Assembly: GCF_002847445.1 (NCBI RefSeq)
Contig: NZ_CP025430.1
Span: 2,790,001 to 2,854,000 of the forward strand
Origin: Paracoccus zhejiangensis
GTDB taxonomy: Bacteria; Pseudomonadota; Alphaproteobacteria; Rhodobacterales; Rhodobacteraceae
Reading direction: 5' to 3'
DNA length: 64,000 nucleotides
The position numbers and the translations under genes were made by a program. Below are positions 8,599 to 18,500 of this stretch, in pieces (position 1 is the first letter of the stretch; each line of letters opens with the position of its first letter). The notes below the pieces were generated by a model. It did not search any database. It worked only from the letters and a program-made list of their open reading frames with translations, and was not told the origin of the DNA.

Positions 8599-10122
8599 TC
8601 ATCCCGCGACCCAGTTGTTGCGGCCGCGCGCGACGCGCATCTGCACGGTCTTCAGCTCCAGATACTCCTCGATGCCAAAACGGCCGAGTTCGCGGCCCAG
8701 CCCGCTTTCCTTCACCCCGCCGAAGGGCAGCTCGGCAAAACCGTCCATCCAGGTGTTCGTCCAGACCGTGCCGGCGCGCACCTTGCGGGCGAAGTTGAGG
8801 CAGGTATGGACATCGAGGCTCCAGACCCCGGCCGAAAGACCGTAGGCCGCGTTGTTCGCCAGTTCGATCGCCTCGTCCTCGGTCTTGAAGGTCAGGACCG
8901 ACAGGACGGGCCCGAACACCTCTTCCCGCGCGATGGCCATGTCCGGCGTCACCCCCGCCACCACGGTCGGAGCATAGAAGCGCCCGTCGAGCCCCGGCAC
9001 CGCCAGCACGCCGCCGCCGATCACCACCTTGGCACCCGCCGCCTGTGCCTCGCGCACATAGCCGTCGATCTTGCCCAGATGCTCGTCCGAGATGATCGCC
9101 CCGACCTGCGTCGCATCGCTCAGCGGATCGCCGAAGGGCACCTTGCGCGACAGGACCGCGATGCGGTCGGTCAGCGCCTCGGCCACGTCCTCGTGCACGA
9201 TGATCCGGCTGCCGGAATTGCAGCATTCGCCGGCGTTGAAATAGATGCCAAAGGCAATCGCATCCGCCGCCGCATCCAGGTCGGCATCGGGAAAGATCAC
9301 CTGCGGGTTCTTGCCCCCGAGTTCCAGCGACACCTTCTTCAGCGTGCCCGAGGCCGCCGCGACGATGCGCTTGCCCACCCCGGTCGAGCCGGTGAAGCTG
9401 ACCATGTCCACATCGGGGTGGGTGGTCATGACCGCACCCACCGGATCGCCGTATCCCAGCACCAGGTTGGCCACGCCCGCGGGCAGGCCGGCTTCTTCCA
9501 GCAGCTCGAACAGGATCACCGTGGTCGAGGGCGTCATTTCCGAGGGCTTCACCACCGCCGTGCAACCGGCGGCCAGCGCAAAGGGCAGCTTCTGGCTGAC
9601 GATCAGAAAGGGGAAATTCCAGGGCGTGATGATCGCGGCCACCCCGATCGGTTCCTTCAGCACCAGCCCGAGCATGTCGGGGCCCAGATTGTTGTGGCTG
9701 TCGCCATGCGCCATCCGCGCCAGCGCCGCCGCATAGCGCCAGATATCCGCCGCGCCCTCGATCTCGCCCCGCGCCTGCGCGATGGGCTTGCCCGATTCCA
9801 GCACCTCGATCCGGGCGATGCGCTCGCGGTCGCGGTCGATCAGATCGGCCACACGGTTCAGGATCTCGGAGCGCGATTTGCCCGAGGAGAAGCTCCAGTC
9901 ACCGGCGTCAAAGGCCCGGCGGGCGGCGGCAATGGCGGCCAGAACCTCGGCCTCGCCACCCTTGGCCGAGCGGCTGACCAGCACGCCGTGCGAGGGTGAG
10001 ACACGGTCGAAGGTCGCGCCATCGGCGCTGTCTTTCCACAGGCCATCGATCAGGTGGCGGCCGGTGAAGGGTTCAGCCGGCACGGCGGCGCCGCTGGCGG
10101 GGATCAGGGTAAACTCGGTCAT
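8599..10122 (-). CDS. NAD(P)-dependent aldehyde dehydrogenase
   Basis: The 507-residue protein spans the full aldehyde dehydrogenase fold. Visible motifs are ITPWNFPF and KPSEMTP (coenzyme binding), FTGSTGVG, the catalytic glutamate in LELGGKNPQV, the catalytic cysteine in FNAGECC (second Cys in GxxC), and the C-terminal EVFGPVLS and PFGGVKESGLGRE. It oxidises an aldehyde to the acid with NAD(P). It resembles betaine- and vanillin-type aldehyde dehydrogenases. As last gene of the operon from 13462 it follows the enoyl-CoA hydratase by three bases. It could oxidise the aldehyde released after hydratase/lyase cleavage, or the product of a GMC enzyme. Confidence 0.93.
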   Translation of the reverse strand: MTEFTLIPASGAAVPAEPFTGRHLIDGLWKDSADGATFDRVSPSHGVLVSRSAKGGEAEVLAAIAAARRAFDAGDWSFSSGKSRSEILNRVADLIDRDRERIARIEVLESGKPIAQARGEIEGAADIWRYAAALARMAHGDSHNNLGPDMLGLVLKEPIGVAAIITPWNFPFLIVSQKLPFALAAGCTAVVKPSEMTPSTTVILFELLEEAGLPAGVANLVLGYGDPVGAVMTTHPDVDMVSFTGSTGVGKRIVAAASGTLKKVSLELGGKNPQVIFPDADLDAAADAIAFGIYFNAGECCNSGSRIIVHEDVAEALTDRIAVLSRKVPFGDPLSDATQVGAIISDEHLGKIDGYVREAQAAGAKVVIGGGVLAVPGLDGRFYAPTVVAGVTPDMAIAREEVFGPVLSVLTFKTEDEAIELANNAAYGLSAGVWSLDVHTCLNFARKVRAGTVWTNTWMDGFAELPFGGVKESGLGRELGRFGIEEYLELKTVQMRVARGRNNWVAG

Positions 10123-10125
10123 GGC

Positions 10126-10896
10126 TCAGGTTCCCGGGAAGACGGGTTTGCGTTTATGGGCAAAGGCGTCCACGCCTTCGGCCTTGTCGGCACTGGCGGC
10201 GATCATGCCCGACCCCAGCGCCTCGATCATGGCATCGCGATCCTCGCCCACACCGGCATGGATCATGTATTTCGCCACTTCGGTCGCACGCGGCGAAGTC
10301 GTCAGCAGCTTTTCGGCGATGGCCCGCGCGGTGGTCGCCGGATCATCCGCGATCTCGGCCACGAAGCCGCAGGCCAGCGCGCGCTCGGCGCTGATCCGGC
10401 GACCGAAGAGGGCCATTTCCTTCAGCATCGGCTCGGGCAGCAGCCGCGCGATGCGCTGTGTGCCGGACCAGCCCGGAACAATGCCGACCTGGCTTTCGGG
10501 CAAAGCCAGCGTGGCAGCGGGTGCGATCACCCGGATATCGCAGGCCGAAGCCAGTTCCAGCCCGCCGCCAAAGGCATGGGCCTGCAACACGGCTATGGTC
10601 GGCTTCGACAGCCGGGCGAGGCGGTCAAAGATGCGATGCCCGTCGCGGACCCAGATGCGGGCGAATTCGGCGGGGGCATAGCCGGCCCAGGCCTTGATAT
10701 CGGCCCCGGCGCAGAAGGCCCGCTCGCCTTCCGAGGTCAGCAACACCGCCCGCACGGCGGTATCCCGGTCGAGTGTGTCGCAATGCGCGGCCAGCTGCGC
10801 CAGCATCTCGGGCGTGAAGGCATTGAGCTTAGTCGGGTTGTCCAGTCGCAGGGTGGCAATGCCGCCTTGGGTGTCCAGATGAACCGCACCGCTCAC
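10126..10896 (-). CDS. Enoyl-CoA hydratase/isomerase family protein
   Basis: The 256-residue crotonase-fold protein carries the acyl-CoA oxyanion-hole segment AFCAGADIKAW (residues 60-70), the first acidic site in GGGLELASACDI (about residue 112) and the second in PESQVGIVPGWSGTQRIARL (about 131). Both glutamates of true hydratases therefore seem present. Such enzymes hydrate enoyl-CoA thioesters, and some also cleave the hydroxyacyl-CoA to an aldehyde. Its start overlaps the CoA-transferase stop (ATGA), and an aldehyde dehydrogenase follows three bases later. The trio resembles a CoA-activation, hydration/retro-aldol and aldehyde-oxidation sequence. Confidence 0.92.
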   Translation of the reverse strand: MSGAVHLDTQGGIATLRLDNPTKLNAFTPEMLAQLAAHCDTLDRDTAVRAVLLTSEGERAFCAGADIKAWAGYAPAEFARIWVRDGHRIFDRLARLSKPTIAVLQAHAFGGGLELASACDIRVIAPAATLALPESQVGIVPGWSGTQRIARLLPEPMLKEMALFGRRISAERALACGFVAEIADDPATTARAIAEKLLTTSPRATEVAKYMIHAGVGEDRDAMIEALGSGMIAASADKAEGVDAFAHKRKPVFPGT

Positions 10897-12464
10897 AGCG
10901 CCAGCTCCATCGGACCCTCGACCAGCAGCGATTTCGGCATGGTGATGGCGTTTTCCGCCACCTTCACCCGGCCCTGCGAGGCGGCGACGATGTCGCGCGC
11001 AGGCTCGATCCCCGGCATGATCTCGGTGGCGACCAGTCCCTCGGGCGTCAGCCGGATCACGCAGCGCTCGGTGATATAGATCGCCTCCTGCCCGGTCTCG
11101 ACGGCGCGGGCGCCCGAGAAGGTGACATGCTCGACCTCCTCCACCATCTTGGTGAATTTGCCCGGCTTCGAGATGCGCAGACCGTTTTCAGACAGGTCGA
11201 ACTCTGCCGCCGCCTCGAAGAAGCCCGAGAAGACGATCTTGCGGGCATTGGCGGTGATGTCGACGAAGCCGCCGCAGCCGGCGGTCAGATAGGGTTTCTT
11301 GCCCAGCTTCGACACGTTCACATTGCCCTGCACGTCCACTTCGAGGAAGGACAGGAAGGACATGTCGAAGCCGCCACCCTGGAAATAGCTGAACTGGTTC
11401 GGCGAGGGGACGTATCCATAGGCGTTCGAGGCGCAGCCGAAGGCAAAGCCGGTCAGCGGCATTCCCCCGACGGCGCCCTGCTCGATGGCCCAAGTCACCG
11501 CCTGCGGCTCGCCGGCTTCCAGAAGGATGCGCGGCACCATGGCGGAAATGCCGAAGCCGAGGTTCGCCGTCTGGCCGCGACGCAGTTCCAGTGCGGCGCG
11601 GCGGGCGATGATTTTCTCCACCCCATGCTCGGCCAGCGAAAAGCTGGACCACGGGCGCATGATCTGGCCCGAGATGGCGGGGTCATAATCGGTTTCCGTG
11701 GTCTGGCGCTGATCGGGCGCGACCACGACCAGATCGACCAGATGGCCCGGCACATGCACGTCATGGGGGCGCAGGCTGCCCGAGGCGGTGACGCGCTTGA
11801 CCTGCGCGATGACCAGCCCGCGATGGTTGCGCGTGGCGATGGCCTGATCGAGACCACCGAGATAGGCACCTTCATGTTCATAGGTCAGGTTGCCATCCTC
11901 ATCCGCCGTGGTGGCGCGGATGATGGCGACATTCGGAGTGATATTGGGGAAATGCAGCCAGGTCTGACCGCCGAATTCCTGCCGGAAGACGATGGGTTCG
12001 GCGGCCGCGACCTCGTTCATGGCACAGCCCTGCCGGATCGGATCGACGAAGGTGTCGAGCCCTACCCGGGTCAGGACCCCGGGTCGCCGCGCGGCCACGT
12101 CGCGATGCATGTCGAACATGATCCCCGAAGGCACGTTATAGGCCAGCACCCGGTTTTCCACGATCATCTTCCAGATCTCGGGCATCGGCAGGTTCGACGA
12201 GCCCGAGGGATAGGAACCGCCAAGGATGCGCTTCAACAGCCCGTCCTTGGCGATGTGATCGACGCCCTTCACGCCATACATGTCACCCGCCGCGATGGGG
12301 TGCAGCGTGGTCAGGTCGCGCGGATGGCCCTCGGCGTCGAAACGCTCGCCCAGGGCCTTCAGCACCGCATCGGGGCAACCGAGCGCCGAAGAAGAGGAGA
12401 CGGTGACCACGGCCCCGTCGGCGATGCGAGCGACCGCCTCGGCGGCGCTGACGATCTTGGACAT
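10893..12464 (-). CDS. Family I CoA-transferase (acetate/propionate/3-oxoacid type)
   Basis: At 523 residues this is a fused alpha-beta CoA-transferase like propionate CoA-transferase or YdiF. The motif EQGAVGGMP matches ExGxxGG, whose glutamate forms the thioester intermediate. It transfers CoA from a donor such as acetyl-CoA to a carboxylic acid, activating it without ATP. The ATG at 12464 forms a TGATG overlap with the stop of the Gfo/Idh gene; a GTG one codon upstream is the alternative. With the hydratase and aldehyde dehydrogenase it suggests that the pathway passes through a carboxylic acid. The acid is unknown. Confidence 0.92.
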   Translation of the reverse strand: MSKIVSAAEAVARIADGAVVTVSSSSALGCPDAVLKALGERFDAEGHPRDLTTLHPIAAGDMYGVKGVDHIAKDGLLKRILGGSYPSGSSNLPMPEIWKMIVENRVLAYNVPSGIMFDMHRDVAARRPGVLTRVGLDTFVDPIRQGCAMNEVAAAEPIVFRQEFGGQTWLHFPNITPNVAIIRATTADEDGNLTYEHEGAYLGGLDQAIATRNHRGLVIAQVKRVTASGSLRPHDVHVPGHLVDLVVVAPDQRQTTETDYDPAISGQIMRPWSSFSLAEHGVEKIIARRAALELRRGQTANLGFGISAMVPRILLEAGEPQAVTWAIEQGAVGGMPLTGFAFGCASNAYGYVPSPNQFSYFQGGGFDMSFLSFLEVDVQGNVNVSKLGKKPYLTAGCGGFVDITANARKIVFSGFFEAAAEFDLSENGLRISKPGKFTKMVEEVEHVTFSGARAVETGQEAIYITERCVIRLTPEGLVATEIMPGIEPARDIVAASQGRVKVAENAITMPKSLLVEGPMELAL

Positions 12465-13462
12465 CACAGTCCTCCGTAATTGACGGCGGTGCGGCGCCCG
12501 GTCCGGGCGGCCTCGGCCACGGCTTCGGCCACGGCCAGCGAGGCAACGCCATCGCGGCCATCGGCCGAGGGGTAGCCCTTGCCGGCGACGGCATCGGCGA
12601 AAAGGCCAACCGCACGCTCGTAAAGGTCATGGGTCGGATAGCTGACCGGCTCGGCACCTGCGGCCGTGACCAGCGTGATCTCTCCGACCGGCTGCTGGGT
12701 CATGACGTTGCGCGCGAAGATCGAGCCCTCGCTGCCGTGGATCTCGATCCCGGTGCCGGCGAACCGGTGGGTAAAGCTTTCATGCGCCTGAACTTGCGCG
12801 CCCGAGGGCATGGACCAGACCGACATCACGCTGTCCTCGACACCCTGCCCCATGCCGGATTGTGCGGTCATGGCGACGACCTCGACCGGGTCCTCGCCCA
12901 GATGGAAGCGCACGGTATCGGCGTCGTGGACGGTGATATCGGGAATGACCCCGCCGCCCGCCGCCGGATTGTCGATGCGCCAACCCTGCAGATGCGGCGG
13001 CAGGTGGACGGCGTGGAACACCCGGACGCTGCGAACCGTGCCGATGCGGCCCGAAGCGACCAGATCGCGGATTGCCAGATGGCTGCCGGCATTGCGCAGA
13101 TGGTGATTGGTGGCAAAGACCAGCCCGGCATCCTTGGCTGCTCGCACCATGGTCACGGCATCGTCGACCGACATGGCCAGCGGCTTTTCGCACAGCACAT
13201 GCTTGCCCGCCGCGATGGCGGCCATGGCCTGCGGGAAATGCTTCTCGTTGGTGGTCGAGATGTAGACCGCGTCCAGGTCCGGATCGGCCAGCATCTCGGC
13301 CAGATCGGCGTAACCCGTGGCGATGCCATTGGCGGCGGCATAGTCGCGTGCGCGATCTGCGCTGGAGGACAGAACCGAGCGAACCTCGCCCCCCGTCGCC
13401 CGCATCGCCCCGATCATGTGCTGGGACGCGATGTTGCTGGCCCCGATCAAACCCCAACGCAT
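12464..13462 (-). CDS. Gfo/Idh/MocA-family oxidoreductase
   Basis: The 332-residue protein has an N-terminal Rossmann fold (MRWGLIGASNIASQHMIGA) and the family motif CEKPLAMSV near residue 93, whose lysine is catalytic. The C-terminal domain is the alpha/beta sugar-binding part. Members oxidise or reduce hydroxyls of sugars, inositols and 3-keto-glycosides using NAD(P). It is the first gene of the operon ending at 8599 and has a well-formed promoter with operator-like sites directly upstream (13480-13525). It may interconvert a keto-sugar made by the GMC enzymes. Confidence 0.92.
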   Translation of the reverse strand: MRWGLIGASNIASQHMIGAMRATGGEVRSVLSSSADRARDYAAANGIATGYADLAEMLADPDLDAVYISTTNEKHFPQAMAAIAAGKHVLCEKPLAMSVDDAVTMVRAAKDAGLVFATNHHLRNAGSHLAIRDLVASGRIGTVRSVRVFHAVHLPPHLQGWRIDNPAAGGGVIPDITVHDADTVRFHLGEDPVEVVAMTAQSGMGQGVEDSVMSVWSMPSGAQVQAHESFTHRFAGTGIEIHGSEGSIFARNVMTQQPVGEITLVTAAGAEPVSYPTHDLYERAVGLFADAVAGKGYPSADGRDGVASLAVAEAVAEAARTGRRTAVNYGGL

Positions 13463-13479
13463 GCCTGTTCCCCCGAGTC

Positions 13480-13525
13480 TGGACCGTTCCAGCGATTAAT
13501 TAGAACGTTCCAGAAGCTGCGTCAA
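13480..13525 (-). promoter_or_regulatory. Promoter with two operator-like palindromes for the Gfo/Idh operon
   Basis: On the minus strand a -35 TTGACG (13520-13525), a 17-base spacer and a -10 TAATTA (13497-13502) form a near-consensus sigma-70 promoter, rare in this GC-rich DNA. The operator-like TTAGAACGTTCCA (13500-13512) overlaps the spacer and -10. A second imperfect copy, TGGACCGTTCCA (13480-13491), lies just downstream, close to the expected transcription start. This layout fits repression by a LacI-family protein. Confidence 0.65.
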
Positions 13526-13537
13526 GATGATTCCCGC

Positions 13538-15577
13538 TCACCGATGCAGATCGACCGTCACCGAATCCGCCCTGCCCCGCACGTCGATGACCGAGATCCG
13601 CACCGGACCGGTCTCGGTCAGGTCCAGTTCCAGCGCGGTCTCGCCCCGGGCGATGGCGACCGGGCGGCCATCGGCCAGCCAGGTAAAGGGCGGCGCGCCA
13701 TCCATGACCTTGACCAGCAGCCGACCCTCGGGCGCCTCGATCCGGGCGCCATCTGGCGGAAAGGCCATCTTCGGCGCATCCGCCGGTTTCGCGGCCAGCG
13801 CCTCACCCGGCGCACGGAACTGGCGCAGGGGCTGCGGCAGGTGCGCGGTGGGCAGGGTCAGCGTGGCGGGTGGCGGGGGCGGCAAGGGCGTGCCGCCCGC
13901 CCGCGCCCGGTCGAAAAGCTCGAAAAGCAGCGGCGCGGCCAGATCGCCACCGAAAGCGCCCGGAACCGGCGTGCCATCGGCCCGGCCCATCCAGACCCCG
14001 CCGACATGGCCGCCGTCGAAACCGACGGCCAGCGCATCCCGGTGGCCATAGCTGGTGCCGGTCTTGTAGGCGATGCGGCCCGGCGCACCACCGGGCGGCG
14101 GGTTCATCTGCGACAGGATATTGCCGACCTGCCAGGCCGCAACCTCGCCCAGAAAGCGCCGACCCGTCGGCCCGCCCTTTTCGGGCAAAGGCGACAGCGC
14201 CACCGCCTCGCCCCCCGCTGCCAGCCCGGCATAGGCGGCGACAAGGCCATGCAGGCTGATCCCGGCCCCGCCAAGCGCAACCGCCAGCCCCGGCTGGCCG
14301 CCCGGCACCACCAGATGCGCGCCGGCACGGTCCAGCGTGTCGATCAGCCGGGCCGGGCCGACGGCATCGGCGAGCCGCACCACCGGGATGTTCAGCGAGG
14401 CCAGCAACGCCGCCCGCACCGTTACCGTGCCGTGAAAACTGCGGTCGAAATTCTGCGGCGCATAGCGCCCGAAGGCCACCGGCCGGTCCTCAATCAGTGT
14501 TTCGGGATGGGCCATCCCATCGTCGAAGGCCAGTCCATAGACAAAGGGCTTCAGCGTCGATCCAGGCGAACGCAAGGCCTCGGACATTTCCACGAAACCG
14601 GCGCGTGCGGTGTTGGTCCATTCCGCGCCATCCACCTGCGCCAGAATCTCGCCGGTCCGGTGATCGGCCAGCAGCATGGCGACGGTGATCCGTTCGGTCT
14701 GACCGGCCACGGCACGGCGGGCCAGCGCCTCGGCGGCGCGTTGCAGGGGGGCATCGATGGTGGTGGCAATGCGCAAGGCCGTCGGATTTTCGCGGTGCAG
14801 GCGCGCGGTCAGATGCGGGGCCAGCGCGGGGAAGGGGCGGCGATGGCGGGGCAGGGCGGTCGAACCTGCCGCACGCGCCTGATCGGTATCGAGCACGCCC
14901 TCCCTGACCGCTCGGGCCAGCACGCGGTCGCGCGCCCTCAAGGCGTTGTCCGGGTTGCGGTCGGGCTGACGGGCGGCGGGGGATTGCGGCAGGGCGACCA
15001 GCAGGGCGGATTCAGCCGGGGTCAGCCGGCGCGGCTCCTTCCCGAACCAGGACAGGCTGGCGGCGCGCACGCCTTCCAGATTGCCGCCATAGGGCGCCAG
15101 CCGCAGGTAGAGATCGAGGATCTGCGGCTTCGTTAGCCGCCGCTCCAGCGCCAGTGCCACGCGCATCTGCCGCAGCTTGCCATGCCACTCTCCGGTCGGG
15201 CCTTCCTCCAGCAGCCGCGCCACCTGCATGGTCAGGGTCGAGCCGCCCGAGACCACCTGCCCCGCCAGGGCCGATTGCCCCGCCGCGCGAACCAGCGCCA
15301 GCGGATCGACCCCCGCATGGCGGTAGAACCGACGATCCTCATAGGCCAAGAGCATGTTGATGAAGCCCGGATCGACCGGCCCCGGCTCCAACCGCCAGCG
15401 GCCATCGGCGACGGCAAAGGCGCGCAGCAGGCTGCCATCGCGGGCGACGATCTCGGAGCCGGTGACAACGGCCAGCACCGGCAACTCGGTCCGCGCCACC
15501 CAATCCTCCAGCGCATCCCGCGCCAGCCCCACCGCAAACAGCAGCAGGGCCAGCGCGAAAAGCCCGAAGCGGCGCAT
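13538..15577 (-). CDS. pbpC: Penicillin-binding protein 1C (bifunctional class A PBP)
   Basis: This 679-residue membrane-anchored peptidoglycan synthase acts in the periplasm. After one N-terminal hydrophobic helix, the glycosyltransferase domain shows EDRRFYRHAGVDPLAL, GGSTLTMQVARLL and NLEGVRAASLSWFGKEP. The transpeptidase domain shows the active-site GSTLKPF (SxxK) and KTGTSYGHRDALAVG (KTG). The last 80 or so residues form the extra C-terminal domain typical of PBP1C. Its ATG overlaps the stop of the alpha-2-macroglobulin gene (TGATG), a conserved gene pair. Known partners suggest a role in cell-wall repair and envelope defence rather than bulk synthesis. Confidence 0.95.
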   Translation of the reverse strand: MRRFGLFALALLLFAVGLARDALEDWVARTELPVLAVVTGSEIVARDGSLLRAFAVADGRWRLEPGPVDPGFINMLLAYEDRRFYRHAGVDPLALVRAAGQSALAGQVVSGGSTLTMQVARLLEEGPTGEWHGKLRQMRVALALERRLTKPQILDLYLRLAPYGGNLEGVRAASLSWFGKEPRRLTPAESALLVALPQSPAARQPDRNPDNALRARDRVLARAVREGVLDTDQARAAGSTALPRHRRPFPALAPHLTARLHRENPTALRIATTIDAPLQRAAEALARRAVAGQTERITVAMLLADHRTGEILAQVDGAEWTNTARAGFVEMSEALRSPGSTLKPFVYGLAFDDGMAHPETLIEDRPVAFGRYAPQNFDRSFHGTVTVRAALLASLNIPVVRLADAVGPARLIDTLDRAGAHLVVPGGQPGLAVALGGAGISLHGLVAAYAGLAAGGEAVALSPLPEKGGPTGRRFLGEVAAWQVGNILSQMNPPPGGAPGRIAYKTGTSYGHRDALAVGFDGGHVGGVWMGRADGTPVPGAFGGDLAAPLLFELFDRARAGGTPLPPPPPATLTLPTAHLPQPLRQFRAPGEALAAKPADAPKMAFPPDGARIEAPEGRLLVKVMDGAPPFTWLADGRPVAIARGETALELDLTETGPVRISVIDVRGRADSVTVDLHR

Positions 15578-18500
15578 CACTCGGTCACGGTCGTGCTGCC
15601 CGCGTCGGTCCAGGCCCGCCAGTCGGGGCGATACATGTCCATGACGCTGGCCGCCGGATGGGCGAACTGCCCCGGCGTGATGGCGCGGACATTATAGGCC
15701 AGCCGGAAGCTGTCGACCGAGGTCCAGTCCACCGCCGAGATGAAGCGATCATCGCGGAATTCCGAGGTCTGCACATCCGTCAGCGCCTCGAGCCAGTCCA
15801 GCGCGGCATTGTCGCCCTGCCTGATCAGGTGCGGGTTTTCGATCTCGAAGCCCGCAGGCAGCGGGTCATCGATGATCAGCCGGCCACCGCCCTCCTGATG
15901 CGGCGTCACGGTCAGCACAGCCACCAGCCGCGCGCCCTGCGCCACCGTGCCCGGATCGACCGGCTCGCCCTCGTGCGTGTAGTACTCGCGAGTGATGGTA
16001 TAGCCCTTGCCGCCCGCCGGTTCCGGCACGGATGGCAGGCCGGTCAGGGTCAGGGTCAGCAACTCTTCCCGGCCCGAGCCGTTATGGATGACGGCCCCGC
16101 CATCGCCGGTCACGTCGCGGATCAGCGCCGAGCCGAGCGGCTGGCCGTTGAGGGTGAAGCCCTCGCCATTGGCACCACTGGCCAGCGCCCCGGCGGCCAT
16201 CAGCGACCAGACCGATTCCTGCGGCGACAGTGTCTGGCCGCGCAGGCTTTCGGCAAGGCTGGCCCCCAGCCCGTCCAGCGACAGCACCTCGCTGCCCGCA
16301 TCGGCCGCCAGCGCCAGAACGCCGGCCAGATCGCGCAGCCGCGTGCCGTAATCGGCGCGCAGGACATAGGCCTCGTCGCCCGTGTCGTTCAGCCGCTGCG
16401 CCACACGCGAGAACATCGCATCGGCGCGGCGCTGGTCGCCATACATGGCCAGCGCCGATCCCAGTTGCGCCATCGCCAGCGGCGTGCCGAAATCGCTGCC
16501 CTTCTCGTCGGCATAATAGCGCAGATCGCCCACCGGCACCGCGCCCTCGCGGGCCAGCACCATTAGCGCATAGGCCAGCGCCTCGCCGCCGCCGTTGCTG
16601 TCGGCATCGAAATCGGCGGCATAGTTCACCGTGTTCCGCAGCCGGTCCAGCGCCATGCGGAAGGCCTGATCGGGCACCTCGTGCCCCGCCGCCCGGGCGC
16701 GCGAGAGGAAATCGGTGACATAGGCGTTCAGCCAGGTGTCCCCGCCCTCTGCCGACCAGAGGCCGAAGGCACCGCTGGAATCCTGCCGGGTCAGCACGCG
16801 GGAGATGGCCTGATCGATGCGTTCCGATGCGCGATCCGCATCCGGCATCCCCTCGGCCGCCTGCGAGAAGGCCAGCAGCGGCATCGCCTGCGAAGTGATC
16901 TGCTCGGTGCAGCCATAGGGGTATTCGGCCAATCCGCGCAGGATCGCCGCCGCATCGAAACGCGCCGCCGGGCCAAGCGCCAGCGTGGCGCTGGCCGTGC
17001 CCGGCACCATGTTTTCGAGAAGCTCTGCCGGCAGGGTCAGGTCGCTGCCCGAGGCGAGGGTGATGCGGCTTTCATGGCTGACCCTCGCGCCATTCGCCAG
17101 AACCGGAATGCTCAGGCGTTTCTCCAGCAGCTTGCCATCGGGTGTGGTCACCGACAGGGCCAGCGAAACCGGCCCCTCGCTTTCCGGCGCGGTGATCGGC
17201 AGGCTCAGCCGTTCGGTGCCAAGTTCGGCCAGCGTGACCGAGGCCGGCAGCGCGCCAAGGACCATACCATCGCCGGTTGCCGCCAGCCCGACCTCGCCCG
17301 CCGGGCCGCTGGCATGGGTCAGTTCCAGCAGCACCCGCGCCTGATCGCCCGGCGCGAGGAAGCGTGGGGCCGAGGCGGTCAGCACCACCGGATCGCGCAC
17401 CAGCACGTCCTGCTGCGCCTGACCGACACCCTTGTCGGACCAGGTGACGGCCATCAGCCGCACCGTGCCGTTGAAGGCCGGCAGCGGGATCTCGGCTTTG
17501 ACCGTGCCATCCTCGCCAACCGTCAGCGGGCCCGAGAACCAGGCCAGCAGATCCTCGGTCGGCGGCGGCGACTGGGTCGAGACCGCGTTCATCGCATCGC
17601 CGCCCGAACGGATCGCGCCCTGCGCGCCCGCCTGCCCGTCGATCAGCCGCCCGTAAAGGTCGCGGATCGCCACGCCAAGGCGGCGCTGGCCGAAATAATG
17701 CTCCGACGGATCGGGCGACTTGAACGCCGTAAGGTTCAGGATGCCCAGATCGACCGCCGCCAGCGTGGCATGAACCGTATCACCCGGCGCCGCACCCGCA
17801 ACGCGCAGGGTCACCGGCAGCAGACCGCGCGGATCGGCCTCGGCGGGCGCCTCGATGGTCGTCGCCAGCGCCCGGTCGCCCGGCTCGATCCCGGTATGGG
17901 CCAGACCCAGCGCCCGCACCGGCGCATGACCGCCCTCGGCACCAACTGCGCGCAGGGCGCTGACGGTGACATAGGCCCCCGTGCCCCAGGCATCGGTCAC
18001 CGGCAGCTCGATCCGGTTCTCGCCCGCCGCCACCGGCACCAGCTTCAGATCCACAACCCGGTTGGTCAGCACCGAGACGATCGCTGTGCCATCCGCCGGC
18101 GCATCGACCAGCGCCAGCGCGGTCTCGCCGGCGCTGTAGCGCGGCTTGTCGAGCGCCACCGACAGCCGATCCGGCGTCTCGAGCGATCCGGCGACCGTGT
18201 ACCAGCCGGAATCGAAGGCAGTGGAGGCCGCGCCGCCGCCCTCGGGCGTCACCACGATCTCGTAGCGGCCCCAGTCGACCGGCACGGCAACCTCGGCGGG
18301 CTGATTGGCGGCCAGCGTCACCGCCCCTTCGGACAGCTTCACCCGCCGGGTGATCATCTCGTAATCCCAACGGCCATCCATGGAATACCACTGATAATCC
18401 GTCTCGATCCGGTTCACGACCCAGCTGGCGGGCACCGCCACCTGCCGGCCATCCGGGCCGATGGTGATGACCGAGAAACGGGCCTCCTCGCCCTCGCCCA

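Noticed and set aside
7418..9565. A 715-codon minus-strand frame covering the LacI gene
   Set aside because: It only joins the antisense of the LacI gene with an alternative frame of the aldehyde dehydrogenase. The LacI HTH on the plus strand is unambiguous.
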